Shown here piece after piece: positions 14,723-21,874 of a DNA stretch of 27,925 nt. The stretch's first letter is position 1. Each line of letters opens with the position of its first letter. The notes under the pieces are model-generated. The model had not been told where the DNA came from. It saw only the letters and a list, made by a program, of their open reading frames with translations, and searched no databases. Source of the DNA: JAQBQZ01 sp964554765 (lineage in GTDB: Bacteria; Patescibacteriota; Minisyncoccia; Phycocordibacterales; CAIRYW01). The DNA lies in contig CAZKPS010000009.1 of assembly GCA_964554765.1 (NCBI GenBank), positions 1 to 27,925 of the forward strand. The letters are read 5' to 3'. The translations under genes and the position numbers were made by a program.

Positions 14723-15107
14723 CTCATTTTAGACGAAATTTAGGGTCAAATGTAGAGATAGGGGTATACAATGATATGCCTCAGGAATCCTACAAAAACC
14801 GATCTATCTACATAAACTATCAAAGACCCGGGCTCTGGACCGGTTTTAAAATAAGGGTTTAGGGGAAGTGGTTTCCTCTATACTTATTACCCAAAAGATA
14901 TATTGTGCGACATAGTGTCGTATTTTATATACCGCTATAAAGCGGCTAAAATCTCCTACCCCCTCTTTCTAAACCAGTTAATTTTTTACCCGAATCTTCA
15001 CACCCGATTTCCTGGCTAGTAATAATTTTTCAAGGTTCTTACTACTAAGTATAAACATACTTAAATATATAGCAAGTGGATTTTGTCCAGTTCCGCTTAG
15101 TCCTGAA
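14723..15107. other. non-coding, hairpin-rich stretch beside the recombinase
   Basis: No credible gene on either strand. It holds a series of short inverted repeats: AAAACCG (14795-14801) with CGGTTTT (14841-14847); AGGGGAA/TTCCTCT (14861-14879); CGACA-TAG-TGTCG (14908-14920) followed by a T/A-rich tail; CCGCT-ATAA-AGCGG (14932-14945); and AAGTAT-AAAC-ATACTT (15047-15062). Some may be terminators for the leftward recombinase and HTH transcripts; the density suggests recombination or regulatory structure. Confidence 0.55.
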
Positions 15108-15320
15108 CTATGGCCTAGAAGGCCCTTTATTCTTCTTTGAAGGAGCATAGCGCTCTAGAATCCCTTTTATGGTCTTTCTATCACGCCCGAACAACTTCCC
15201 TAGCGTGTTGGTGTTATAGAGATCCTGGTCTGTCTCAAATAAGGTTACAATCGCTTTATTACGCAATGATTCAACCTTACCTCGACCTCCCTTAGGTTTT
15301 GGGATATTCGTTTTGGTCAT
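15108..15320 (-). CDS. small helix-turn-helix DNA-binding protein
   Basis: A 70-residue basic protein. After a Lys/Gly/Pro-rich arm (PKPKGGRGK) it has a compact three-helix pattern: NKAIVTLFETD, then NTNTLGKLFG and RDRKTIKGILERY, which reads as a helix-turn-helix of the resolvase/Hin C-terminal or transposase N-terminal kind. It lies 46 bases downstream of the tyrosine recombinase on the same strand. A copy of the ACTCCCACA motif sits in the spacer of its likely promoter, as expected for an autoregulated repressor or excision factor. A GGCCT/AGGCC hairpin overlaps its stop. The HTH call is by pattern only. Confidence 0.6.
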   Translation of the reverse strand: MTKTNIPKPKGGRGKVESLRNKAIVTLFETDQDLYNTNTLGKLFGRDRKTIKGILERYAPSKKNKGPSRP

Positions 15321-15329
15321 GTTAATGAC

Positions 15330-15358
15330 AATTTACCACGAAACTCCCACATTTACAA
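15330..15358 (-). promoter_or_regulatory. likely promoter of the HTH gene with an ACTCCCACA box in its spacer
   Basis: Minus strand: TTGTAA (15353-15358), a 17-base spacer, TAAATT (15330-15335) with a preceding TGG. The motif ACTCCCACA at 15343-15351 lies in the spacer. The boxes are imperfect matches to consensus. Confidence 0.45.
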
Positions 15359-15365
15359 AGTAAGG

Positions 15366-16298
15366 TTAGGCCATTTGATATGGTGAATAGCTATTGATTA
15401 AGGGTTCAGTATGCTTTCCAGTGAATCTTAGTCCCACAAATTTATTTACCACATCAAGTGATTCTTCTTTGCTAAATCTGAGATATTGCATTCCAGCTCG
15501 AGGATTATTATCTGAGTGACCAAGGATCAATCCTATAAACTTCAAACTCGCACCTTTCTTGACCAACTCATGAGCTCCGCCATGCCTTAATGCATGACAT
15601 GATATTTCTTTGGTCACACCGGCTTTTTCTCGAGCAATCTTTAACCATCGCTCAATACTTCGAGTGTTCATTCTTTGGACCGTACCTCCCTTTTCATTTG
15701 CGAATAATGCCTCGTGTTGAATATATGCTTGTCGTTTCGCTATATATTTTAGTAGGAGTTGATGTGTCTCAGGAGACCACATAATCCACCTCTTTTTATA
15801 ATTCTTCTTTCCAATGATTTCAGTGTAGGTATTTTGCGACGTGATGTCGGAAATATTTAGCTCGACCAGCTCACTAACACGAATCATTGATTCCCACATT
15901 AATTTGATTGCTATTAAACGCATCAAATCACTGTACGAATTCTCATTAAGAGTTGCACACATTTTAGCCACCTCCTCAGGAGTCGCTACTGGCATCACCG
16001 GTGCTTGGAATCGTGGATTACGAATTAAGAATGGGTGAACTGTTGTTATCCGTAGGGCTTCCTGCCACTTGTAAAAGTTTTTTATCACGTTGTTGTGGTT
16101 CGCAATGTTTCCGTCATTGTATTTCAATTTAAGCGACGCTCGGAATTGCGAGATATCCTCGAGTGTGATGTCGAGTGTATCTTTGTTACCCACATTGTCG
16201 TAGAAATGCTCCAGGTAAGGTCGGTAGACTTTCGCTGCTGTTCTAGTCTCCGATGCTTTCCAGTGCAAATATTTTTCTATTGCATCTCGAAGTAACAT
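15366..16298 (-). CDS. tyrosine recombinase / integrase
   Basis: A 310-residue XerC/XerD-like recombinase. The N-terminal SAM-like arm-binding domain covers about 1-95; the catalytic domain has R140 (ESMIRVSEL), a Lys in the GKKNYKKR hairpin (164-168), H235-A-L-R238 (HALRHGGAH), H261 (LGHSD) and the nucleophile Y272 (GMQYLRF). All six catalytic positions are present, so it should be active. It is the only recombinase in the window and is preceded by a 250-base structured leader with several ACTCCCACA copies. The immediate -10 candidate, TATATA, ends 6 bases before the ATG. It probably moves the neighbouring accessory DNA. Confidence 0.92.
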   Translation of the reverse strand: MLLRDAIEKYLHWKASETRTAAKVYRPYLEHFYDNVGNKDTLDITLEDISQFRASLKLKYNDGNIANHNNVIKNFYKWQEALRITTVHPFLIRNPRFQAPVMPVATPEEVAKMCATLNENSYSDLMRLIAIKLMWESMIRVSELVELNISDITSQNTYTEIIGKKNYKKRWIMWSPETHQLLLKYIAKRQAYIQHEALFANEKGGTVQRMNTRSIERWLKIAREKAGVTKEISCHALRHGGAHELVKKGASLKFIGLILGHSDNNPRAGMQYLRFSKEESLDVVNKFVGLRFTGKHTEPLINSYSPYQMA

Positions 16299-16383
16299 AA
16301 GGTTTATATATTTTGTTTAATAGACCAAAGTCATCGCTTGGGTTCGGGGCGTGTGGTTGCTTTCCGAGAGCAACAACCGCAAT

Positions 16384-16392
16384 ACTCCCACA
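16384..16392. repeat. ACTCCCACA motif copy
   Basis: One of four identical 9-mers around the recombinase, followed by ATTTAC as in other copies. Its CCCACAAT also forms the outer stem of the hairpin at 16387-16442. Confidence 0.6.
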
Positions 16393-16442
16393 ATTTACGA
16401 ACGAAAGAAGGCGCTTTGATCTAAATCAACGCCTATTGTGGG
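16387..16442. other. nested hairpin in the recombinase leader
   Basis: CCCACAAT (16387-16394) pairs with ATTGTGGG (16435-16442). Inside it, AGGCG pairs with CGCCT and TTGAT with ATCAA around a CTAA loop; a 14-base single-sided bulge separates the two stems. Confidence 0.5.
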
Positions 16443-16494
16443 CTTTCCCTCGACGGGACAAGAGGCCATGGTTAATAATGCTTTTCTGTGCCTT

Positions 16495-16543
16495 GACCTC
16501 CCTCCCCCACGTTGGCACGTACTTAGGGGAGCTTGGTTAGGTC
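16495..16543. other. second nested hairpin in the recombinase leader
   Basis: GACCT (16495-16499) pairs with AGGTC (16539-16543), CTCCCC (16502-16507) with GGGGAG (16526-16531), and ACGT (16509-16512) with ACGT (16517-16520). It would begin a leftward transcript from the promoter at 16546. Confidence 0.5.
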
Positions 16544-16545
16544 GG

Positions 16546-16574
16546 ATTATACTCCCACATTATTATAAATGCAA
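16546..16574 (-). promoter_or_regulatory. likely distal promoter of the recombinase, spacer holding ACTCCCACA
   Basis: Minus strand TATAAT at 16546-16551; a weak TTGCAT (16569-16574) lies 17 bases upstream. The ACTCCCACA copy at 16551-16559 abuts the -10 box. It would give a leader of about 240 bases before the recombinase ATG. Confidence 0.45.
16551..16559. repeat. ACTCCCACA motif copy
   Basis: Identical 9-mer, followed by TTATTATAAA. It abuts a minus-strand TATAAT, a position suited to a repressor operator. Confidence 0.6.
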
Positions 16575-16603
16575 ATGATGTAAATAAAGGACATTGTGGA
16601 TAA

Positions 16604-16612
16604 ACTCCCACA
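16604..16612. repeat. ACTCCCACA motif copy next to a DnaA-box-like 9-mer
   Basis: Identical 9-mer, followed by TTATTTACC. It directly follows TGTGGATAA (16595-16603), making a TGTGG-N8-CCACA inverted repeat. Confidence 0.6.
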
Positions 16613-16732
16613 TTATTTACCAACAAACCTATTTCTTTTATTTTCCTTGTGTATAATGACAAATTTTTTAAACGAGAGCTTCCCTTTATTGGCAAGAAGT
16701 TTGTTTAGACTTTTATCATTTATATAGTGTTT

Positions 16733-17926
16733 TTACTTCAGCATTTTTACAAGCTTACCTTTTTCTATAAAAAAACTTTTCTTTTCGCTATCAATAATGG
16801 AGTCTCCCTTCGGAGTACTTATAGTCAGCGGATTTACCTTCTCTCCATTTTTATACATAGCATATTGAAGGTGGGGACCAGTTGATATACCTGTTGATCC
16901 GACATATCCAATCGTATCCCCTTGTTCCACAGTCGCACCATATTTTACACTGCTTGCAATCTTTGAAAGATGAGCATACTGTGTTTTATAGCCTCCACCA
17001 TGCTGTATTTCTACAGTTGTACCTAATCCTCCTTTGGATGTAGCATAGACCACATCGCCTTTTGCTGTTGCAACCACAGGCGTTCCTGCTGACGCCGCAT
17101 AATCTATAGCAAAATGAGTTTCAACTTTTCTTGTTACAGGGTTTACCCTGTAATCTGCATAGCCGGAGCTAATATATGAATAGCTCAGGGGAGATTTAAC
17201 AAATTGCCTTGCAAGCGATATGCCGTTCACATCATAAAATTCATCTTTGTATCTAAAAGCCTGATATTCTTTTCCTGAATTTGTGAATTGGGCAGCAAGC
17301 AACCTTCCTGCTCCTGCAGATTCACCATTCAATGTTCGTTTTTCATAAACAATAGAGAATGAATCGCCTTCGCGGATATCGGTCGCAAAATCAATATCCC
17401 ATGAAAAAACATCGGCGAGCCTAAGAATGGTTTTATCCTCTACACCAGCGTTCTTTGCTGCTAAAAAGAGCGAATCGGCTACTGTCCCTTTCGCAGTTAC
17501 AACCTCGACTTGGTAAGGAATATTTTCCTCAGTAGCTTTGAAGATATCGTCTTCCTTTTTAACATGAATAACGCTGTCGCTATTAAGAGGATACTCCATC
17601 GCAGCAAAAGCCTCGTTTACAAACACAAGCTTCAGAATCTTTCCGGCATTAATCTTGGTGAAATCAAAAACCTGGCTTGAAGAAGCAATGATTGCGAGAG
17701 CCTCATCGTAAGGAACGCCCATTCTATTCATGACTTCGGCGAATGTGTCGCCTGATTCAACTTTGTATTCTTTAATCTGGCCTTCTGGCAGATCGCTTAC
17801 AGGCTTGGCTGATAAAACTTCTGGCCTTACTTCGTTTTTGTCTCCAGAAGCCCTAAGACTTGTGGCAAGTATCGGAATTGATAAGGCCATAACGCCCAGC
17901 AACCCGAACAGTAAAATTTTCCGCAT
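16733..17926 (-). CDS. secreted M23-family peptidase with LysM-like region
   Basis: A 397-residue envelope protein: an N-terminal signal or anchor helix (3-25), a LysM-like segment (EYKVESGDTFAEVMNRMG, 53-70), an OapA/NlpD-like middle part, and a C-terminal M23 domain (about 245-370) with H271-F-A-I-D275, YAHL (H319) and GPHLQY (H352). M23 enzymes cut peptide cross-links in peptidoglycan. The usual HxH here is H352-L-Q354, so the second histidine, normally a zinc ligand, is Gln; related proteins with HLD or HLC also exist, so activity is uncertain. It is the last gene of the long leftward block, 57 bases after the ATPase gene. Confidence 0.88.
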   Translation of the reverse strand: MRKILLFGLLGVMALSIPILATSLRASGDKNEVRPEVLSAKPVSDLPEGQIKEYKVESGDTFAEVMNRMGVPYDEALAIIASSSQVFDFTKINAGKILKLVFVNEAFAAMEYPLNSDSVIHVKKEDDIFKATEENIPYQVEVVTAKGTVADSLFLAAKNAGVEDKTILRLADVFSWDIDFATDIREGDSFSIVYEKRTLNGESAGAGRLLAAQFTNSGKEYQAFRYKDEFYDVNGISLARQFVKSPLSYSYISSGYADYRVNPVTRKVETHFAIDYAASAGTPVVATAKGDVVYATSKGGLGTTVEIQHGGGYKTQYAHLSKIASSVKYGATVEQGDTIGYVGSTGISTGPHLQYAMYKNGEKVNPLTISTPKGDSIIDSEKKSFFIEKGKLVKMLK

Positions 17927-17983
17927 AGATGTATATTTTAGCGCAAAAGCAGATCTATTTCAATAGCCAAGAAACCCTTACTT

Positions 17984-19918
17984 CTAGGCCCTAAACAGCT
18001 TTAAGCCATTCAAAATAACAAGGATTGCAACACCTGTATCGGCTGCTATGGCAATACCCAAATTCGAAATACCGAATACGGCAAGCACCACGAAAGCTAC
18101 TTTTGCCAGAAGTGCTGCGGTGACATTCTGTTTAACTGTTCTTAACGCTCTTTTACTTAATTCGACGGTCTGAGGAATATTCAATATGTTGTCATTCATA
18201 AGAGCGATATCAGCCGTTTCGATGGCCACATCTGATCCTTTGGCTCCCATAGCAATACCAACGTTTGAAAGCGCGAGAGACGGAGCATCGTTGACCCCAT
18301 CGCCAACCATGGCAACCGCACTATGCTTGTCTTTAAGCATCTGAATCTTTTTCACTTTCTCATCCGGCAGCAGCGAGCCGTAGGCTTCTCCGATTCCCAG
18401 ACTTTTGGCAACATATGAAGCCGTGTGCTGGTTGTCTCCGGTAAGCATTACTGTCTGAACTCCAAGAGCATTGAGCCGTTCAATTGTTTCCTTTGCCTCA
18501 CTGCGAATTTTATCGGCAATTGCCAGAGCTCCCATGACCTGCTTTCCTTCACTTACAAGAACCACTGTTTTCCCCTCCTGTTCAAGCTTTTCAGTTTTCT
18601 CGAGTATCTCTTTGGTAGAGACCCCGTGAGCATCCATAAGCTTCAAATTCCCGACGCAGTGTTCAAGATCATCACAGACCATGCATGTTGCCTTGCCCCC
18701 TTTGCCCGAAATATTTTGATAGTTCTCCATGGTATGGGGGTTGATGCCTTTTTCCTTGGCAAAAGCTAGGATGCTCTTTGAGAGAGGGTGTGACGAGAAT
18801 TGCTCAACACCGGCAGCATCTTCAAGCACATCTTTTTCGGTAAAGCCATTAAACGCAATAACATCGGAAATATATGGCTCGCCTAATGTCAGAGTTCCTG
18901 TTTTATCGAAAGCAATTGCTTTCACATTTTTCAATTCCTCAAGATGCTTGCCTCCTTTAATAAGTACTCCTCTCTTTGAGGCTCCGCCGATCGCTGAAGT
19001 AATCGCTACGGGAGTGGAGATGACGAGAGCGCATGGACAAGCTATAACAAGAAGAATGATTGCCCGGTTTAGCCAAACAGAGAATGGGTCACCTGTTATA
19101 ATGGGAACTACTGTTGCAATAATAAATGCCATCACAACAACTGTGGGAGTATAGTATTTTGCAAAACGATCAATAAATTCCTGGGTTGGAGCCTTAGCTT
19201 TCTGTGCCTGCTCCACCAGCGCGATAATTTTTGAAAAAGTCGAATTTTTGCTTTCCTTGGTGACCTCAATTTCCAGATAGCCGTTCTCATTAAGCGTTCC
19301 AGCAAAAACAGTGTCTCCCTCCCGCTTGTCTTTTGGAATGGATTCGCCGGTAATAGTCGCTTCGTTTACTGCTGATAGCCCTTTCTTAACTTTTCCGTCG
19401 AGTGGGATGAGCTCGCCTGGGCGCACTGATATAACTTGTCCAACCTTTACTTTATCCACAGCGATTTCTTCGCCTCCTAACAGCGCAGCGGTCTGCGGGG
19501 ATTTATGAAGCAGAGCCTGAAGTGCGCTTCGTGATCTATTTATCCCATATTCCTCAAAAGCCTCTGCAAGCGAGAAAAAGAAAATGACGGCAGCTGCTTC
19601 AGGCAGCTCGCCAAGGTACATTGCGCCGAGCGATGCAATCACCACAAGAAAATCAATATTTAAAAATTTCTGCCTTGAAAGACCTCTCCATGCGCCTTTT
19701 ACTACATAAATGCCCCCAGAGAATATGGCAAGGTAATAGATTGCAGTGACTATAGATTCGCTCACCGGAAGAAAACTCATTATAAAACCTAGGACCACAA
19801 AAATTCCAGCGGCCCCGGTAAGCGGTTTTTTCCAGTTTATCTTTACTATTGTCACTGAAGACTTTACTTCGGGTTCACAATGATCGCAGGTATTATTTTT
19901 TTCGGAATTGGAGGACAT
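17984..19918 (-). CDS. P1B-2-type heavy-metal (Zn/Cd/Pb) exporting ATPase
   Basis: A 644-residue P-type ATPase with TGES (190-193), the membrane CPC (294-296), the phosphorylated D338 in DKTGT, the HP pair (377-378) and GDGVND (539-544). N598-x7-K606 in the seventh helix and D627-T-G in the eighth match the P1B-2 signature for Zn2+, Cd2+ and Pb2+ export, as in ZntA/CadA. It lacks a full heavy-metal-associated domain; instead a short CDHC (11-14) could bind metal. The nucleotide domain carries an extra Cys cluster (C412, C415, C421), which is unusual. It begins 3 bases after the small helical gene upstream and is transcribed with the redox genes. Confidence 0.92.
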   Translation of the reverse strand: MSSNSEKNNTCDHCEPEVKSSVTIVKINWKKPLTGAAGIFVVLGFIMSFLPVSESIVTAIYYLAIFSGGIYVVKGAWRGLSRQKFLNIDFLVVIASLGAMYLGELPEAAAVIFFFSLAEAFEEYGINRSRSALQALLHKSPQTAALLGGEEIAVDKVKVGQVISVRPGELIPLDGKVKKGLSAVNEATITGESIPKDKREGDTVFAGTLNENGYLEIEVTKESKNSTFSKIIALVEQAQKAKAPTQEFIDRFAKYYTPTVVVMAFIIATVVPIITGDPFSVWLNRAIILLVIACPCALVISTPVAITSAIGGASKRGVLIKGGKHLEELKNVKAIAFDKTGTLTLGEPYISDVIAFNGFTEKDVLEDAAGVEQFSSHPLSKSILAFAKEKGINPHTMENYQNISGKGGKATCMVCDDLEHCVGNLKLMDAHGVSTKEILEKTEKLEQEGKTVVLVSEGKQVMGALAIADKIRSEAKETIERLNALGVQTVMLTGDNQHTASYVAKSLGIGEAYGSLLPDEKVKKIQMLKDKHSAVAMVGDGVNDAPSLALSNVGIAMGAKGSDVAIETADIALMNDNILNIPQTVELSKRALRTVKQNVTAALLAKVAFVVLAVFGISNLGIAIAADTGVAILVILNGLKLFRA

Positions 19919-19921
19919 AGT

Positions 19922-20113
19922 TTATTTCTTTTTAGTTGCCCCCTTTAACTTTTTCCAAAACACTTTGTGTATAGACATCGTGTCACTTAAATGTTTTTCG
20001 ACCAAGTCTTTCACGTCTCCTCCTGCCTCACTGAATATATCTTTGTGAATGCGAACTTCTTCTTTTGCGTGATCTTTTAATGCTTTAAGTATAAGTTTAA
20101 TGTTCATAGACAT
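19922..20113 (-). CDS. small hypothetical helical protein
   Basis: A 63-residue, lysine- and histidine-rich protein made of two amphipathic helices (LILKALKDHAKEEVRIHKDIF and VKDLVEKHLSDTMSIHKVFW, each given here as a segment). No signal, membrane helix or cysteine. The family is not recognised. It ends 3 bases before the P1B ATPase start, so the two are translationally close; the spaced histidines make a small metal-handling or accessory role possible, but this is only a guess. Confidence 0.6.
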   Translation of the reverse strand: MSMNIKLILKALKDHAKEEVRIHKDIFSEAGGDVKDLVEKHLSDTMSIHKVFWKKLKGATKKK

Positions 20114-20143
20114 TGTTTATTAATTTCTAATAAGTTTTGATAG

Positions 20144-20389
20144 TTAAAAATCAAATAATTCCCCGAGCATTCCTTTTTTTCGATGTTTCATACCTCCGTT
20201 CTTATCGTAATATTTATGATTAGAATATGAATCATCATGCCCGTTTTGTATGCTTGGATTACTTTTCTCAATTATCTTATCGAGTTCTCCGCGATCAAGC
20301 CATATGCCACGACATTTCGGACAATAGTCAATCTCAATCCCTTGTCGTTCTGTCATTTGTAAATTTATTTCATCTATTGGACATTTCAT
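20144..20389 (-). CDS. TFIIB-type zinc-ribbon protein
   Basis: An 81-residue protein of the zf-TFIIB group: MKCP at the start, then GIEIDYCPKCRGIWLDRGEL (19-38 approximately), which holds the second Cys pair C23/C26. The first pair reads C3-P-I-D6, with Asp in place of the second Cys, a variant I recall in this family. The tail is hydrophilic, His/Lys-rich, and ends in GMLGELFDF. Function is unknown; these proteins are common in small genomes. It lies 17 bases after the SurA-N-like gene on the same strand. Confidence 0.85.
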   Translation of the reverse strand: MKCPIDEINLQMTERQGIEIDYCPKCRGIWLDRGELDKIIEKSNPSIQNGHDDSYSNHKYYDKNGGMKHRKKGMLGELFDF

Positions 20390-20406
20390 ATTGATATTAG
20401 TTATTT

Positions 20407-21063
20407 TTAATAATTTACGTAGTATTTAATTTTCGCACTTGCTGTGAGATCAGAGATCCACTTCTGCGCCTCCTGTTGGAATTTTTGCTGTTTGAGCTGT
20501 TCGCTTATCTGCTTCCTGAAATCTTCCATTTTCACGTCCTTTGGAGGAGTAGCTTTTGAATCTTTGATATAGGTATCTACTTCCGCATTGGTCACTGCTA
20601 CTTTATTGGCAAGTAATTTTTCAAGCTTCTTCTGAATAGTGATCTGTTCTCGAAGCTTTTCCTCGGTCATACCTTGCTGTGCAAGTGCGGCCTCAAGCGT
20701 TCCGCCCTGGCTGGCGACCTGTGCCTCAATCTTTTTTATTTCCTCATCAATCTCTGCCGGAGTTACGCTTACGTTCTGCTTCTTAAGCTCAGTCTCAATA
20801 AGCTTCTTGTCAATAATAGCCTCAAGTGCCTGTTTGCCCCCTTGCTTTTCAAGCTCTTTGATGACCGTCAAACGACTGATCAGACTCCCGTTGACTGTTG
20901 CCGCAACAAAGATGCCTTTGACAAAGAACAGGGCAACGAGAATAAGAATGCCTGCCACTCCAATCGCAATTACAAGCGGCTTGGGCTTCTTAAATTTAAG
21001 ATTTACGTAAGCTGGCTTATTCTCCTCTCGATCATGGTTACTTTCTGGTGTTGTATTTTCCAT
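20407..21063 (-). CDS. membrane-anchored SurA-N-like chaperone without a PPIase domain
   Basis: A 218-residue protein: a charged cytoplasmic tail, one membrane helix (30-52), then an extracytoplasmic helical region (ATVNGSLISR, EAIIDKKLIETELKKQNV, VTPAEIDEEIKKIE, GMTEEKLREQI) that matches the SurA/PrsA N-terminal foldase domain. The parvulin PPIase domain expected after it is missing; a terminal helix (FRKQISEQLKQQKFQQEAQKW segment) closes the chaperone fold instead. It would hold exported proteins for folding, which fits the neighbouring disulfide oxidoreductases. Confidence 0.82.
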   Translation of the reverse strand: MENTTPESNHDREENKPAYVNLKFKKPKPLVIAIGVAGILILVALFFVKGIFVAATVNGSLISRLTVIKELEKQGGKQALEAIIDKKLIETELKKQNVSVTPAEIDEEIKKIEAQVASQGGTLEAALAQQGMTEEKLREQITIQKKLEKLLANKVAVTNAEVDTYIKDSKATPPKDVKMEDFRKQISEQLKQQKFQQEAQKWISDLTASAKIKYYVNY

Positions 21064-21086
21064 AGATATTAAATTATTTTAATTTA

Positions 21087-21857
21087 CTAATTATTGCCTT
21101 TGGTCGCTTCAGAAATTGCTGATTGTATCAATGCTTTGAAGTCTTCATAACCACGAGGGTTATTGATTTTCTTCCCACCTAGGAAAAATGTGGGCGTGCC
21201 GGTAATGTTAAGTTTTTGTCCAGCATCCCGGTCTCGTTCTATACGATCCTTCAATTCCTGCGATGCGATATCTTTGCTGTACCTATCCATATCAAGTCCG
21301 ATTTGCTGGGCATAGTTTTCAAAGATTTTGGGATCGGGTGCTTGTTTTTCTCCCCAGTCCCTCTGGTTTTCAAAGACAATATTGTGCATCTCCCAGAATT
21401 TTCCTTGTCTACCAGCGGCTTCTACCGCGAGCGCAGACGTCATGCTATTTTTATGTCCCGGAAGTGGAAAGTATCTTACGATAAATTTCACTTCATCTTT
21501 ATATTCTTCAGATAAGCGTTTTATTACAGGATAGTATGCTCCGCAGGCCTCACACTCAAAATCAAGATATTCGACAAGTGTAACAGGGGCGTCTTTATTG
21601 CCCTTAACCCAATCATCAGATACTACTGAAAGAATCTCGTTGGTCGGGGTTACTGGCCTACTTGATCCATACCATAAAATTCCACCTATTGATCCTGCAA
21701 TTATAAGTAGTGTCACAAGTCGTTTTGTCCATTTCTTAACCATTATTGAGCGTTGTTGCGCCTGTTCGTCTCTAGCTTTCTCTTGCCGACGTAATTCTTT
21801 CCTCTCTCTTTTTGTTGGCATTCGGGTATTCTCAGTATTTAGTTCATTCGATTCCAT
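21087..21857 (-). CDS. membrane-anchored DsbA-like thioredoxin-fold protein
   Basis: A 256-residue protein with a very basic N-terminal region (15-45), a membrane helix (46-63) and an extracytoplasmic thioredoxin_4/DsbA domain. The active site is C102-E-A-C105 on EYLDFECEAC, and the cis-proline loop reads NITGTPTFF. The inserted helical domain includes RQGKFWEMHNIVFENQ, as in DsbA-like proteins. It would introduce or exchange disulfides in exported proteins. The acidic CEAC dipeptide differs from the CPHC of DsbA and from the CPFC of the paralogue at 24155, suggesting different redox potentials. Confidence 0.9.
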   Translation of the reverse strand: MESNELNTENTRMPTKRERKELRRQEKARDEQAQQRSIMVKKWTKRLVTLLIIAGSIGGILWYGSSRPVTPTNEILSVVSDDWVKGNKDAPVTLVEYLDFECEACGAYYPVIKRLSEEYKDEVKFIVRYFPLPGHKNSMTSALAVEAAGRQGKFWEMHNIVFENQRDWGEKQAPDPKIFENYAQQIGLDMDRYSKDIASQELKDRIERDRDAGQKLNITGTPTFFLGGKKINNPRGYEDFKALIQSAISEATKGNN

Positions 21858-21874
21858 GATATTTTCTATAAGTA

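Larger units (their letters stand above)
16299..16732. other. non-coding region upstream of the recombinase, structured and motif-rich
   Basis: No convincing gene on either strand; a plus-strand 75-codon frame (16313-16540) has no signals. It carries three same-orientation copies of ACTCCCACA, hairpins at 16356-16374 (GTTGCT/AGCAAC), 16387-16442 and 16495-16543, and a likely leftward promoter at 16546-16574. The section 16330-16545 is visibly richer in G+C than its flanks. A TATAAT on the plus strand at 16651-16656 has no gene after it. Confidence 0.6.

Noticed and set aside
14091..14879. CRISPR-like array from the repeated AGGGAA...TTCC elements
   Set aside because: Only three divergent copies with irregular spacing (586 and about 180 bases) and no cas genes.
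16320..16380. tRNA-like GGGTTCGGGG sequence near the recombinase, considered as a tRNA attachment site
   Set aside because: No acceptor stem, anticodon arm or D arm could be folded around it on either strand.
16313..16540. Plus-strand 75-codon ORF in the recombinase leader
   Set aside because: Low-complexity mix of residues, no promoter or ribosome-binding site, and the stretch is better explained by hairpins and a leftward promoter.
16651..16656. Plus-strand TATAAT upstream of nothing
   Set aside because: No rightward gene or RNA structure follows before the convergent M23 gene; probably chance in AT-rich DNA.
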